From Streptomyces sp. KL109B (GTDB lineage Bacteria; Actinomycetota; Actinomycetes; Streptomycetales; Streptomycetaceae), in assembly GCF_030766935.1 (NCBI RefSeq), contig NZ_JASERL010000011.1, positions 124,001 to 188,000 of the forward strand: a DNA stretch of 64,000 nt, given 5' to 3'. Under the pieces are notes generated by a model that was given only the letters and a program-made list of their open reading frames with translations, searched no databases and had not been told where the DNA came from. Positions 16,856 through 25,722 of this stretch are shown here, one piece after another. Both the position numbers and the translations under genes were made by a program. The first letter of the stretch is position 1, and the number at the start of each line of letters is the position of its first letter.

Positions 16856-17818
16856 ATGTCGACTTCCGTCCTTCACGACGCGCGGCCGGGCGCGGCGCCC
16901 GGCGCGCCGCCGGGCCCCGAACTGCCCGGCTCCACCGGGCGCCGGGTGCTGCGCGCCCTGTCCCGCGATGTGGGCGCGCTGCTCGGCACCGCGTTCCTGC
17001 TCCTGATCGTCCTGATGGCGCTGTGCGCGCCGCTGCTCTCCATGGTCACGGGGCACGGCCCGGACGCCTTCGACCGTGCGGCCGTCGACACCGACATCGG
17101 TGGCCTGCCGCGCGGTTCGTTCGGCGGGATCAGCGCCGAGCACTGGTTCGGCGTCGAGCCGCGGAACGGCCGCGACATCCTCGCGCGGATCGCGTACGGG
17201 GCCCGTACCTCGCTGCTGATCGCCGTCGCGGCCACCCTGATCACCACCGCGATCGGCACGGTGCTCGGGGTGCTCGCCGGGTTCCTGCGCGGCTGGGTGG
17301 ACACGGTGATCTCCCGGCTCATGGACTTCCTGATGGCGTTCCCCGCGCTCATCTTCATGATCGCGATCCTGTCGGCGCTGCCCGGCAGCGGCCGGGCGCC
17401 GCTCCTCGTCGTCGTGCTCAGTGTGTTCGGCTGGCCGTATCTGGCGCGCGTGGTGCGCGGGCAGACACTGGCGCTGGCAGAGCGGGAGTTCGTCGAGGCG
17501 GCGCGGGCGTCCGGCGCGGCGAAGTGGCCGCTGGTCTTCAAGGAGATCCTGCCGAATCTGCGCAACTCCGTGCTGGTGATGGCGACGCTGTCGGTGCCCG
17601 GCTACATCGGCACGGAGGCCGGTCTTTCGTTCCTCGGTGTCGGTGTCACGCCGCCGACGCCGTCGTGGGGGCAGATGATCGCGAGTTCCGTGTCCTGGTA
17701 CCAGGTCGATCCGCTGTACTTCGCGATCCCCGGCTGCTTCCTGTTCGGAACGGTGCTGTCGCTGACCGTGCTCGGCGACCGGATCCGGCACGCCCTCGAC
17801 GCGGGGGAGGCTGTCTGA
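16856..17818 (+). CDS. ABC transporter permease (DppC/OppC type)
   Basis: 320 residues with six predicted membrane segments. It has a long N-terminal part typical of OppC proteins and the cytoplasmic EAA loop EFVEAARASGAAKWPLVFKE that docks on the ATPase. It follows the binding-protein gene by 7 bp, with no strong ribosome-binding site, so translation probably relies on coupling. It is unusual for the C-type permease to precede the B-type, but this order occurs in actinomycetes. Confidence 0.9.
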   Translation: MSTSVLHDARPGAAPGAPPGPELPGSTGRRVLRALSRDVGALLGTAFLLLIVLMALCAPLLSMVTGHGPDAFDRAAVDTDIGGLPRGSFGGISAEHWFGVEPRNGRDILARIAYGARTSLLIAVAATLITTAIGTVLGVLAGFLRGWVDTVISRLMDFLMAFPALIFMIAILSALPGSGRAPLLVVVLSVFGWPYLARVVRGQTLALAEREFVEAARASGAAKWPLVFKEILPNLRNSVLVMATLSVPGYIGTEAGLSFLGVGVTPPTPSWGQMIASSVSWYQVDPLYFAIPGCFLFGTVLSLTVLGDRIRHALDAGEAV

Positions 17819-18813
17819 TGGTCCGTTATCTCGCCGGACGGCTCGGCTGGGTGGCGCTCATCCTCGTCGCCGTCTGCGTCTTCACGTATCTGATCTTCTT
17901 CCAGCTCTCCCCTGACCCGGCCGTGATGATCTGCGGCAAGACCTGCACCGCCGACCGGATCGAGACCATCAGGTCGTCGCTCGGCCTGGACCTGCCGTTC
18001 ACCACGCAGCTGTGGGACTTCCTCAGCGGCATCGTCACAGGACGCGACTACGGCAGCGGCGCGAACCTCGTGCACTGCCCGGCGCCCTGCCTCGGCTACA
18101 GCTTCCAGAGCGGCCAGTCCGTCTGGGACATGGTGCTCCAGCGGCTGCCGGTGAGCGCGACCGTCGCGGTCGGCGCGGCCGTCCTGTGGCTGCTCGCCGG
18201 GGTGGCCTGCGGGCTGCTCAGCGGTGTCAAGGAGGGTACGTGGTGGGACCGTGGCGCGATGAGCCTCGCGCTCGGCGGCTCCAGCGTCCCCAACTACGTA
18301 CTGGCGCTCGCCCTTCAGTACGTGCTCGTGGTCAAGCTGCGGATCCTGCCGTTCCCGGCGGCGGTGTCGTTCGCGGACGATCCGCAGATGTGGTTCGAGT
18401 CGTATCTGATGCCGTGGATCGTGCTCGCCACCGGATACGCCTGTCTGTACGCGCGGTTGACCCGCTCCAACGTCATCGACACGCTCTCCGAGAATTTCGT
18501 GCGCACGGCCCGCGCGAAGGGTCTGCGGCCGGTGCTGCTGATGCGCCGGCACGCGCTGCGGCCCGCACTCACCCCCATCACCACGCTCTTCGGCATGGAC
18601 TTCGCGGGGCTGCTCGGCGGGGCGATCATCACGGAGACCGTCTTCGGGCTCAACGGCGTCGGCAAGATGGCATCCGACGCGATCGCCAAGAACGACCAGC
18701 CGGTCATCATGGCGGTCACGCTCCTCGCGGCGTTCTTCGTGGTGCTCGGCAATCTCGTCGTCGACGTCCTGTACACCTTCCTGGACCCGCGCGTGAGGAT
18801 CACAGCGTCATGA
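17818..18813 (+). CDS. ABC transporter permease (DppB/OppB type)
   Basis: 331 residues. The N-terminus (MVRYLAGRLGWVALILVAV) is the standard first helix of DppB proteins, followed by a large external loop containing several Cys residues (ICGKTC, CPAPC). The EAA loop reads FVRTARAKGLRPVLLMRRHA. The ATG shares one base with the stop of the preceding gene (TGATG). The four Cys in the periplasmic-side loop could form disulphides, as in some actinobacterial homologues. It pairs with the DppC-type permease to form the membrane channel. Confidence 0.9.
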   Translation: MVRYLAGRLGWVALILVAVCVFTYLIFFQLSPDPAVMICGKTCTADRIETIRSSLGLDLPFTTQLWDFLSGIVTGRDYGSGANLVHCPAPCLGYSFQSGQSVWDMVLQRLPVSATVAVGAAVLWLLAGVACGLLSGVKEGTWWDRGAMSLALGGSSVPNYVLALALQYVLVVKLRILPFPAAVSFADDPQMWFESYLMPWIVLATGYACLYARLTRSNVIDTLSENFVRTARAKGLRPVLLMRRHALRPALTPITTLFGMDFAGLLGGAIITETVFGLNGVGKMASDAIAKNDQPVIMAVTLLAAFFVVLGNLVVDVLYTFLDPRVRITAS

Positions 18814-19709
18814 CCGACGTACACGTACCCACTCAACGCGCCTCCGCAGAGGGTCTGTTGGCGGTCGAGGGGCTGACCGTCACCTTTCCCACCGGGCGCG
18901 GGCCCGTCGATGTCGTGCGCGAGCTGTCCTTCACCGTGGAGCGCGGCGAGACCCTCGGCATCGTCGGGGAGTCCGGCAGCGGGAAGTCCATGACCTCGCT
19001 CGCGGTGATGGGGCTGCTGCCGCGCGGCGCGCGCACCAGCGGCAGCGTCCGCCTCCAGGGCCGCGAGCTGCTCGGCCGCCCGGACCGTGAGCTGCGGCGG
19101 CTGCGCGGCGACGTGATGTCGATGGTGTTCCAGGACCCGCTGTCCTCCCTCAACCCCTACTACACGGTGGGCCTTCAGATCGCCGAGGCGTACCGCGGTC
19201 ACCGCGGCGGTTCGCGGCGTGCGGCGCGGCGGCGCGCCGTCGAGGCGCTCGGGCAGGTCGGCATCCCGAAGCCCGCCGAGCGGGTGGACCACTATCCGCA
19301 CCAGTTCTCCGGGGGCCAGCGGCAACGCGTCATGATCGCCATGGCGCTCGTCTGCGAACCGGCGCTGCTGATCGCGGACGAGCCGACCACCGCGCTCGAC
19401 GTCACCGTGCAGGACCAGATCCTCACCCTCCTCACCGAACTGCAGCGACAGACCAGCACCGGCATGCTGTTCATCACCCACGACCTCGCGGTGATCGCCA
19501 ACCTGGCGGGCCGCGTCCTGGTGATGCGGGGCGGCGAGCAGGTGGAGCACGCGACGACGGAGGACGTGTTCTGCACGCCCCAACACCCGTATACGAGACG
19601 GCTGTTGGAGGCGATTCCGCGGATCGACGACAAGCTGGCCGAGCCCGGCGACGCATCGGCCCTGTCCGGTCTCACGCCCCTCGGCACGGCACAGGAGGAG
19701 GCCCGGTGA
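18810..19709 (+). CDS. ABC transporter ATP-binding protein (DppD/OppD type)
   Basis: 299 residues. Walker A GESGSGKS, Q-loop in VFQDPLSSLNP, signature FSGGQRQR, Walker B LLIADEPTTALD and the switch His (FITHD) are all intact, so it should hydrolyse ATP. The C-terminal HPYTRRLLEAIPRID segment is the oligopeptide/dipeptide-transporter extension that separates this subfamily from other ABC ATPases. ATGA overlap with the upstream permease. Confidence 0.93.
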   Translation: MTDVHVPTQRASAEGLLAVEGLTVTFPTGRGPVDVVRELSFTVERGETLGIVGESGSGKSMTSLAVMGLLPRGARTSGSVRLQGRELLGRPDRELRRLRGDVMSMVFQDPLSSLNPYYTVGLQIAEAYRGHRGGSRRAARRRAVEALGQVGIPKPAERVDHYPHQFSGGQRQRVMIAMALVCEPALLIADEPTTALDVTVQDQILTLLTELQRQTSTGMLFITHDLAVIANLAGRVLVMRGGEQVEHATTEDVFCTPQHPYTRRLLEAIPRIDDKLAEPGDASALSGLTPLGTAQEEAR

Positions 19710-20575
19710 CCCGCGCCCAACACCCCGAGCCCGCACCGCTGCTGCGCGCCCGCGGGCTGACCAAGACGTTCACCACACATGGCTCGCTGGGCCGCTCGGC
19801 CACGACCACGGCGGTCGACGACGTGAGCCTCGACATCCACCCAGGCGAGACACTCGCGGTCGTCGGCGAGTCCGGCAGCGGCAAGTCGACGACGGCGCGC
19901 CTGGTGGCGAAGCTGATGGCACCCACCGCCGGGACCCTGGAGTTCGACGGCACGGATGTCACGCACGCGACCGGCGACGACCTCGCCCGCTTCCGAGGCG
20001 ACGTACAGGTGGTGTTCCAGGACCCGTACTCGTCCCTCAACCCCCGGCACACCGTCGAACGCATCCTGACGGCCCCGCTCGACTACCAGCACCGCCCGAT
20101 CCCGGGCGGGCGCCGCGCCTTCACCCGCGAGCTGATGGAGCGCGTCGGCCTGAACCCGGACCACGCGCTGCGCTATCCCGCGCAGTTCTCCGGCGGGCAG
20201 GCGCAGCGCATCGGCATCGCCCGCGCGCTCGCGGTCGGCCCGCGCCTGGTGATCTGCGACGAGGCGGTGTCGGCGCTCGATGTCTCGGTGCAGGCGCAGG
20301 TCGTGAACCTGCTGCTGCGGCTGCAGCGCGAGCACGGCTTCTCCTACCTGTTCATCGCCCACGACCTGGCCGTGGTGCGCCGGATCGCCCACCGTGTGGC
20401 GGTCATGCACCAGGGACGTATCGTCGAGTCCGGTCGCGCCGCGGACGTCTTCGACCGGCCGCGGGACGCGTACACCCGTACCTTGCTCGGGGCCATCCCG
20501 CGCATCAACCCGGAGTGGGACCGGCGGCGCCGTGCCGCCGCCCGGAACCCTCACGAAGTGGAGTCCGCATCATGA
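19706..20575 (+). CDS. ABC transporter ATP-binding protein (DppF/OppF type)
   Basis: 289 residues. Walker A GESGSGKSTT, signature FSGGQAQR, Walker B LVICDEAVSALD and switch His (FIAHD) are intact; DEAVSALD is the usual OppF variant. The C-terminus holds RDAYTRTLLGAIPRINPEW. The GTG start overlaps the stop of the DppD-type gene (GTGA). With the other four genes it completes a binding protein-dependent peptide importer. Confidence 0.93.
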   Translation: MTRAQHPEPAPLLRARGLTKTFTTHGSLGRSATTTAVDDVSLDIHPGETLAVVGESGSGKSTTARLVAKLMAPTAGTLEFDGTDVTHATGDDLARFRGDVQVVFQDPYSSLNPRHTVERILTAPLDYQHRPIPGGRRAFTRELMERVGLNPDHALRYPAQFSGGQAQRIGIARALAVGPRLVICDEAVSALDVSVQAQVVNLLLRLQREHGFSYLFIAHDLAVVRRIAHRVAVMHQGRIVESGRAADVFDRPRDAYTRTLLGAIPRINPEWDRRRRAAARNPHEVESAS

Positions 20576-22017
20576 CCGAGACCACCCCCGCCGCCTCCGT
20601 GCCCCGGCCCGACACCCCGGACCCCCGGATGCCGCGCCTGGCCGAGCTGCCGGACTTCACCGCGTTCATGGGGCAGGGCTGGGCCGAGGCCGACCGGACG
20701 CCACCGACAGTGCCGGGGGTCGCGGAGGCGGCGGCCGCGCACCGGGCGCGTCTGAGCGCCGAGTTCGCCGGGCGGCCGCTGGTCGTCGGCGCGGGCCGGG
20801 CCCCGGTGCGCAGCAACGACACAGCGTACGACTTCCGTCCCGACAGCAACTTCTACTGGCTGACGGGCTGCACGGTCGAGGGCGCCGTGCTGGTCCTGCG
20901 GCCCGTGCCCGGCGGGCACGACACGGTGCTGCACCTGCCGCCGCCGGCCCGGCCCGGCGAGCCCGGATTCTTCGCGGACGCGGCGCACGGCGAGCTGTGG
21001 GTGGGACCGGCGCCCGGCCTCGAGGACTGGCGGGCGGCACTGCGCCTGGAGACGGCGCCGCTGGCCGCCCTGGACGAGACACTCGCCGCGTGCGCCGCGC
21101 AGAACCCGCTGCTCACCGGCCCCCTCGACCCGGACACCAGCCGCCGCCACGGACTCGCGCCGGACGCCGGACTCGCCCGCGTCCTCTCCGAACTGCGCAT
21201 GGTCAAGGACGCGTGGGAGATCGGCCAGCTGCGCGAGGCCGTGGACCGTACGGTCGAGGGCTTCGCCGCGGTGGTCCGCGAGTTCCCCGCCGCCATCCGC
21301 GGCGGCGGCGAACGCTGGCTGCAAGGCACCTTCGACCGCTACGCCCGCACGTACGGCAACGGCCCCGGCTACGCCACGATCGTCGGCAGCGGCCGCAACG
21401 CCGCGACCCTGCACTGGGTGCGCTGCGACGGGCCGGTGGCCGAGGACGCGGCCGTGCTCCTGGACATGGGCGTGGAGACGAACAGCTACTACACGGCCGA
21501 CGTCACCCGCACCTTCCCCGCCTCCGGCCGCTTCACCTCGACCCAGCGCGCCGTGCACGACCTGGTGGAGCGCGCGCACCGGGCCGGGCTCGACGCGGTG
21601 CGCCCGGGGCGGGACTTCGCCGACTTCCACACGGCGGCCATGGAAGTGGTGGCGCGCGGCCTGGACGACTGGGGCCTGCTCCCGGTCTCCGTCGACGAGG
21701 CCCTCTCCCCCAAGGGCCAGCACCACCGCCGCTACCTGGTGTGCGGCATCGGCCACCACCTCGGCCTCGACGTCCACGACTGCGCCCGCGCCGACTACTC
21801 GGCGTACCAGGGCGCGCGGCTCGCCCCCGGCATGGTCCTCACGGTCGAGCCGGGCCTGTACTTCCACGCCCACGACACCACGGTGCCGCCGGAGCTGCGC
21901 GGCATCGGGGCGCGCATCGAGGACGACATCCTCGTGACGGAGGCCGGTTCGGAGGTGCTGTCGTCCGAACTGCCGTTGGACGCGGCGGGGTTGGAGCGGT
22001 GGATGGCCGCTCCGTGA
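20572..22017 (+). CDS. Xaa-Pro aminopeptidase (M24B, PepP type)
   Basis: 481 residues. Enzymes of this family remove the N-terminal residue next to proline; many also accept hydroxyproline at that position. The N-terminal domain carries NDTAYDFRPDSNFYWLTGC. The catalytic pita-bread domain has all five metal ligands: two Asp in LLDMGVETNSYYTADVTRTF, His in GIGHHLGLDVHD, Glu in TVEPGLY and Glu in RIEDDI. The ATG overlaps the stop of the ATPase gene (ATGA), so this is the last gene of the importer operon. There is no signal peptide; it should act on imported peptides in the cytoplasm, which fits a pathway releasing free hydroxyproline. Confidence 0.92.
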   Translation: MTETTPAASVPRPDTPDPRMPRLAELPDFTAFMGQGWAEADRTPPTVPGVAEAAAAHRARLSAEFAGRPLVVGAGRAPVRSNDTAYDFRPDSNFYWLTGCTVEGAVLVLRPVPGGHDTVLHLPPPARPGEPGFFADAAHGELWVGPAPGLEDWRAALRLETAPLAALDETLAACAAQNPLLTGPLDPDTSRRHGLAPDAGLARVLSELRMVKDAWEIGQLREAVDRTVEGFAAVVREFPAAIRGGGERWLQGTFDRYARTYGNGPGYATIVGSGRNAATLHWVRCDGPVAEDAAVLLDMGVETNSYYTADVTRTFPASGRFTSTQRAVHDLVERAHRAGLDAVRPGRDFADFHTAAMEVVARGLDDWGLLPVSVDEALSPKGQHHRRYLVCGIGHHLGLDVHDCARADYSAYQGARLAPGMVLTVEPGLYFHAHDTTVPPELRGIGARIEDDILVTEAGSEVLSSELPLDAAGLERWMAAP

Positions 22018-22079
22018 GGAATTGATCCGTTTCCGCGCGGCGGCGGCCGGGCGCGAACAGCGTTGATTCCGGCGGGAGT

Positions 22080-23603
22080 TCAGCGAATGCTCAGCGCCAG
22101 GCAGAAGTCCGCCCGGTCCCGCAGCGTCGCGAGACTGTGCCCGGTCAGTTCCTCCACGCGCCGCAGCCGGTAGCGCAACGTATTGACGTGGACGTGGAGT
22201 TGGTCCGCGCAGCGCTGCCAGGAGCCGGAGGCGTCGAGGAACGCGGTCAGCGTGGCCAGCAGGTCGCTGTCGTGTTCGGCGTCGTAGCGCTCGACGGCGC
22301 CGATGAGGCGGTCGCGGTAGAAGCGGCGCACATCGTCGGGGACGGCCGCGAGGAGGAGTTCGTACGAGGAGAGGGCGCCGTTGTCCGCGGCGCGCACGGT
22401 GCCGGTGCCGTGGGCGGCGACCCGGTGCGCGTTGCGGGCCTCCTCCAGGCTGCGGCGCAGCCCGGCGGCGCCGGTCGCCGGGCCGCCGGCGCCGATCGCG
22501 GCATGTCCGTCCGCCAGCAGCGGGGCGAGCCGCTCGGCCGCGCCCGCCGCGTCGTGCTCGCCGTCCGGCGCGAGCATCAGGTACCCGCCGCCCTCGGCGC
22601 GGACCGGCACCGAGCAGCCGGGCAGCCGCTGGGCGACGTCCTCCAGGACGGTGGCCGCGAGTTCGGCCCCGTACGGGCCTCCGGTGGTGCTCACGTACAA
22701 CGCGCCGAGCGGGGCGTCGAGTTCGAGGCCCAGGCTGGTGAGCCGGGCCGCGGCGGCGTCCTCCCGGCCGGCGTCGAGCAGGTCGACGGCCTCGCGCAGG
22801 AAGCGGGCCTCGATGCGCCGGCGTTCCTGCGCGGCGGCGCCGTCGAGGGTGAGCAGCGCGCACACCTCCCACGCGGCGTCGGCGACGCCCGGCGCCCAGT
22901 CCCGGTAGTCGCCGGACGCGGCGAGGTACCCGGCGGGCGGGCGGTGCGCGGCGGGTGACTGGACGGGGAACAGGGTGAGTTCGCCGCCGCCCGCCACGGC
23001 CCGCACAGCGGGGAAGCCACCCGCGCCGAGCGCCTCACGGTGGGCGCGGGCGAGTTGCCGCTCCCCCACCGCCGGCACACCGCCAGCGCGCAGGGTGCCG
23101 GTCGCCGACAGCACCGCACACCACACACCCGTGGCGCGCGCGAACACGTCGATGAGCCCCTCGGCGCCCGCCCCCGCCGCGAGCCCCGCGACAAGGCCGC
23201 GGTGCAGGTTCACGGACGGCGCGCGCCGGTGGCCGCCGCCGAGCGCGGCGAGCACGGTCTCGGTGAGCGCGGCGAACGACACCTCGTCGTCGACGCTCAG
23301 CAGCGTCAGACCGTGGCGCGCACACGCCTCGGCCAGCGCCCCCGGGAGTTCGCCCACGTCGGCGGTCCCGGCCGCGAGCGCCGCGACGCCGGCCGCGGCG
23401 AGCGCCGCCACGAACACGTCCGCGTCCCGGGGTTCGCGGTACCAGGTGGTGCTGGTGAGGACGAGTTCGCCGCCGTCGAGGTAGCGGCCCGGGTCGCCGA
23501 GGTCGGTGGTGTAGACGCCGCGGACGGTCGGGGCGTCGGCGGTGGGGCCGACGACGGGGCGCAGTCCGAGCCTTGGCATGGCGAGAAGTTCGGTGAGCTG
23601 CAC
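22080..23603 (-). CDS. PucR-family transcriptional regulator
   Basis: 507 residues. The N-terminal PucR domain (VQLTELLAMPRLGLRPVVGP, GGELVLTSTTWY) is followed by a GGDEF-like middle region and the C-terminal HTH_30 helix-turn-helix (SWQRCADQLHVHVNTLRYRL, then RRVEELTG). PucR proteins control purine or other nitrogen-source catabolism, and this one is divergent from a nucleobase permease and two deaminase-type genes, which are its likely targets. The GTG start was chosen because GGAGG precedes it at 7 bases; the open frame extends 40 codons further without a ribosome-binding site. It converges on the aminopeptidase gene. Confidence 0.9.
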   Translation of the reverse strand: MQLTELLAMPRLGLRPVVGPTADAPTVRGVYTTDLGDPGRYLDGGELVLTSTTWYREPRDADVFVAALAAAGVAALAAGTADVGELPGALAEACARHGLTLLSVDDEVSFAALTETVLAALGGGHRRAPSVNLHRGLVAGLAAGAGAEGLIDVFARATGVWCAVLSATGTLRAGGVPAVGERQLARAHREALGAGGFPAVRAVAGGGELTLFPVQSPAAHRPPAGYLAASGDYRDWAPGVADAAWEVCALLTLDGAAAQERRRIEARFLREAVDLLDAGREDAAAARLTSLGLELDAPLGALYVSTTGGPYGAELAATVLEDVAQRLPGCSVPVRAEGGGYLMLAPDGEHDAAGAAERLAPLLADGHAAIGAGGPATGAAGLRRSLEEARNAHRVAAHGTGTVRAADNGALSSYELLLAAVPDDVRRFYRDRLIGAVERYDAEHDSDLLATLTAFLDASGSWQRCADQLHVHVNTLRYRLRRVEELTGHSLATLRDRADFCLALSIR

Positions 23604-23641
23604 CGGTCGGCCTCCTGGACACCGTCCTCGTGTTGCGGGCA

Positions 23642-23657
23642 TGCACACCGGTGTGCA
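23642..23657. promoter_or_regulatory. Perfect 16-bp palindrome in the PucR/permease divergent promoter region
   Basis: TGCACACC and GGTGTGCA abut with no spacer at 23642-23657. A second, weaker inverted repeat (GGCCGA at 23680, TCGGCC at 23696) lies 22 bp away. Both are between the divergent PucR and NCS1 permease starts (23603 and 23822) and are candidate operators. Confidence 0.6.
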
Positions 23658-23821
23658 CGGGGGTTTGGAGCATAGTACGGGCCGACCGCGCGAAATCGGC
23701 CGCGCGTCTGGAGAGATCCGCAATCCCGGACGGCCGGTGCGAGGGGTTCACTGAGGGACGCGAAGAGCCGCATGCACGCCCCACCACCCACCCACCTGTA
23801 CCTCCCTGTGAGGAGACCGCC

Positions 23822-25219
23822 ATGCGCGCCGCCCCCGAACGTCCGCCGACCGTCGAACGGTTGGGAGCCGAACCCGTGCCGCTCACCAGCCGGCACGGCC
23901 GCCCCTGGTCGCTGTTCACGCTGTGGTTCGGCGCGAACGTGCAGTTCGCGACGCTCAGCGTGGGCGCGCTTTCGACGTCGGTGTTCGGCCTCGACCTGCT
24001 GCCCGCCGTCCTGGCGATCGTGACGGGCACGCTGCTCAGCTCGGCGCTCGTCGGGCTGTTCTCGACGCGCGGCCCGCTGACCGGTGTCCTCCAACTCGTC
24101 CAGTCCCGCGGCCCGTTCGGGCGGCTCGGCAATCTGCCGTCGGCGGCGTTCACCGTCGTCAACGGCGTCGGATGGTGTGTCGTCGACTCGCTGCTCGGCA
24201 TCTTCATCCTGCGCGATCTGACCGGCATGGGCTTCGGCCCCGCGCTGGCGCTGATGGCGGTGGCGCAGTTGGGCATCGCGGCCGTCGGCTACCGGCTGAT
24301 CCACACCGTGGAACGGGTCCTCGCCGTGGTGCTCGTCCTCGTCTTCGCGGTGATGTCGGTGTACGGGTTCGACGCGGCGCGGGCGAGCGCGCCCGTCGCC
24401 CCTGCGGACGGTTCCGACGCGGCGTTCCTGCTGGTCGTCGCCGTGACCGCGGCGCGCGTCCTCGGCTGGTCCGCTTACGCCTCCGACTACAGCCGCTATC
24501 TGCCGCGCGGCAGCCGCCCGCGCCGGGTGTTCCTCGCGGCGGGCGGCGGCAGCGCGACCGCCGGGGTGTGGATCGGTTCGCTGGGCGCGGCGCTCGGCAC
24601 GGCGGGCGCGCTGTCCGACCCGAGCGCGATGGTCAGCGGCCTGCTGCCGCACGCGCTCGGCACGGTGGTGCTGCTGTGCCTGCTCCTGTCCACGCTGGCG
24701 TCGACGGTCATCGACCTGTACTCGGGTGCGATGGCGGCGCTCGTCGCCGGGTTCACCATCCCGCGCTGGGTGTCGGTGCTCGTGGTCGGCGGCCTGGGCA
24801 CGGCGCTCGCCTGGTACGCGGGGCACGGTGACTTCGCTTCGCAGCTCAACGACTTCCTGCTGATGACGGGGTACTGGCTGGCGCCGTGGAGCGCGGTGAT
24901 GATCGTCGCGTACTGGGGCCGGGGCCGGCATGTACTCGCGGACCCGTACGACGCCGGGCACCGCTTCGGGTGGGGTCTGCCCTGCGTACTCCTGGCGGTC
25001 GCGGCCGAGCTGCCGTTCATGAACCAGTCCCTGTTCACGGGGCCGTTGGCCGAGGTGCATCCGGTGCTCGGTTCGTTCGGCCTGTTCGTCGGGTTCGCGG
25101 TGGCGGGGGCCGCGTACTCCGTGCTGTGCCCCCGCCCCCGTACCCGTACCCGTACCCGTACCGACGCCGGTACCGAAATCCCGGAAACGAACGAGAAGTT
25201 GTCGAGGAGCGACGCATGA
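23822..25219 (+). CDS. NCS1-family nucleobase permease (cytosine/purine type)
   Basis: 465 residues, about 12 membrane segments. LFTLWFGANVQFATLSVGAL is the NCS1 helix-1 motif, and GWSAYASDYSRYLPRGS is the helix 6-7 region shared with CodB and Fcy transporters. It should import a nucleobase such as cytosine, guanine or adenine together with a cation. The ATG has GAGGAG upstream. The C-terminus contains an RTRTRTRT run encoded by a 6-bp repeat (CCCGTA) at 25135-25162. Its stop overlaps the deaminase start (ATGA). The PucR gene is divergent. Confidence 0.9.
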   Translation: MRAAPERPPTVERLGAEPVPLTSRHGRPWSLFTLWFGANVQFATLSVGALSTSVFGLDLLPAVLAIVTGTLLSSALVGLFSTRGPLTGVLQLVQSRGPFGRLGNLPSAAFTVVNGVGWCVVDSLLGIFILRDLTGMGFGPALALMAVAQLGIAAVGYRLIHTVERVLAVVLVLVFAVMSVYGFDAARASAPVAPADGSDAAFLLVVAVTAARVLGWSAYASDYSRYLPRGSRPRRVFLAAGGGSATAGVWIGSLGAALGTAGALSDPSAMVSGLLPHALGTVVLLCLLLSTLASTVIDLYSGAMAALVAGFTIPRWVSVLVVGGLGTALAWYAGHGDFASQLNDFLLMTGYWLAPWSAVMIVAYWGRGRHVLADPYDAGHRFGWGLPCVLLAVAAELPFMNQSLFTGPLAEVHPVLGSFGLFVGFAVAGAAYSVLCPRPRTRTRTRTDAGTEIPETNEKLSRSDA

Positions 25220-25722
25220 ACACCACCCCCACGACCGCCACGACCTCCGCGCCCACCGCCCAGGACGAGACCTTCCTGCGTACGGCCATCGCCTCCGCCG
25301 CCAAGTCCCGCGCGGGCGGCAACCACCCCTTCGGCGCGCTCCTCGTCCTCGACGGGCAGCAGGTCCTGGAGGCGGGCAACACGGTGGTCACCGAGCGGGA
25401 CGCCACGGGGCACGCCGAGACGAATCTCGTACGCCTCGCCACGCGCGCGTACGACCGCGAGACCCTCGCCCGCGCCACCCTCTACACCTCCACGGAGCCG
25501 TGCGCGATGTGCGCCGGGGCCGTGTACTGGAGCGGCATCGGCCGGATCGCGTACGCGCTGGGCGAGGACGAACTCCTCGCCCTGACCGGCGCGAACCCCG
25601 AGAACCCGACGATGGCGCTGCCGTGCCGGGAAGTGCTGGCGGCCGGTCAGCGCGCGATCGACGTGCTGGGCCCGTGCCTGCACGAGGAAGCGGCGGCGGT
25701 CCACGCGGGGTTCTGGGCATGA
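25216..25722 (+). CDS. Nucleoside/nucleobase deaminase (CDA fold, guanine deaminase-like)
   Basis: 168 residues. The zinc site of the cytidine deaminase superfamily is intact: HAE (GHAETNLVRLA) and PCAMC (STEPCAMCAGAVYWSG). NHPFGALLV is the substrate-Asn region. Length and the GHAETN/EPCAMC pairing resemble GuaD/TadA-like guanine or cytosine deaminases; the alternatives cannot be told apart by eye. The first ~16 residues are a Thr/Ala-rich tail. It sits between a nucleobase permease and an amidohydrolase, with both junctions overlapping by 4 bases, so the three products probably act in one salvage or catabolic route. Confidence 0.88.
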   Translation: MNTTPTTATTSAPTAQDETFLRTAIASAAKSRAGGNHPFGALLVLDGQQVLEAGNTVVTERDATGHAETNLVRLATRAYDRETLARATLYTSTEPCAMCAGAVYWSGIGRIAYALGEDELLALTGANPENPTMALPCREVLAAGQRAIDVLGPCLHEEAAAVHAGFWA

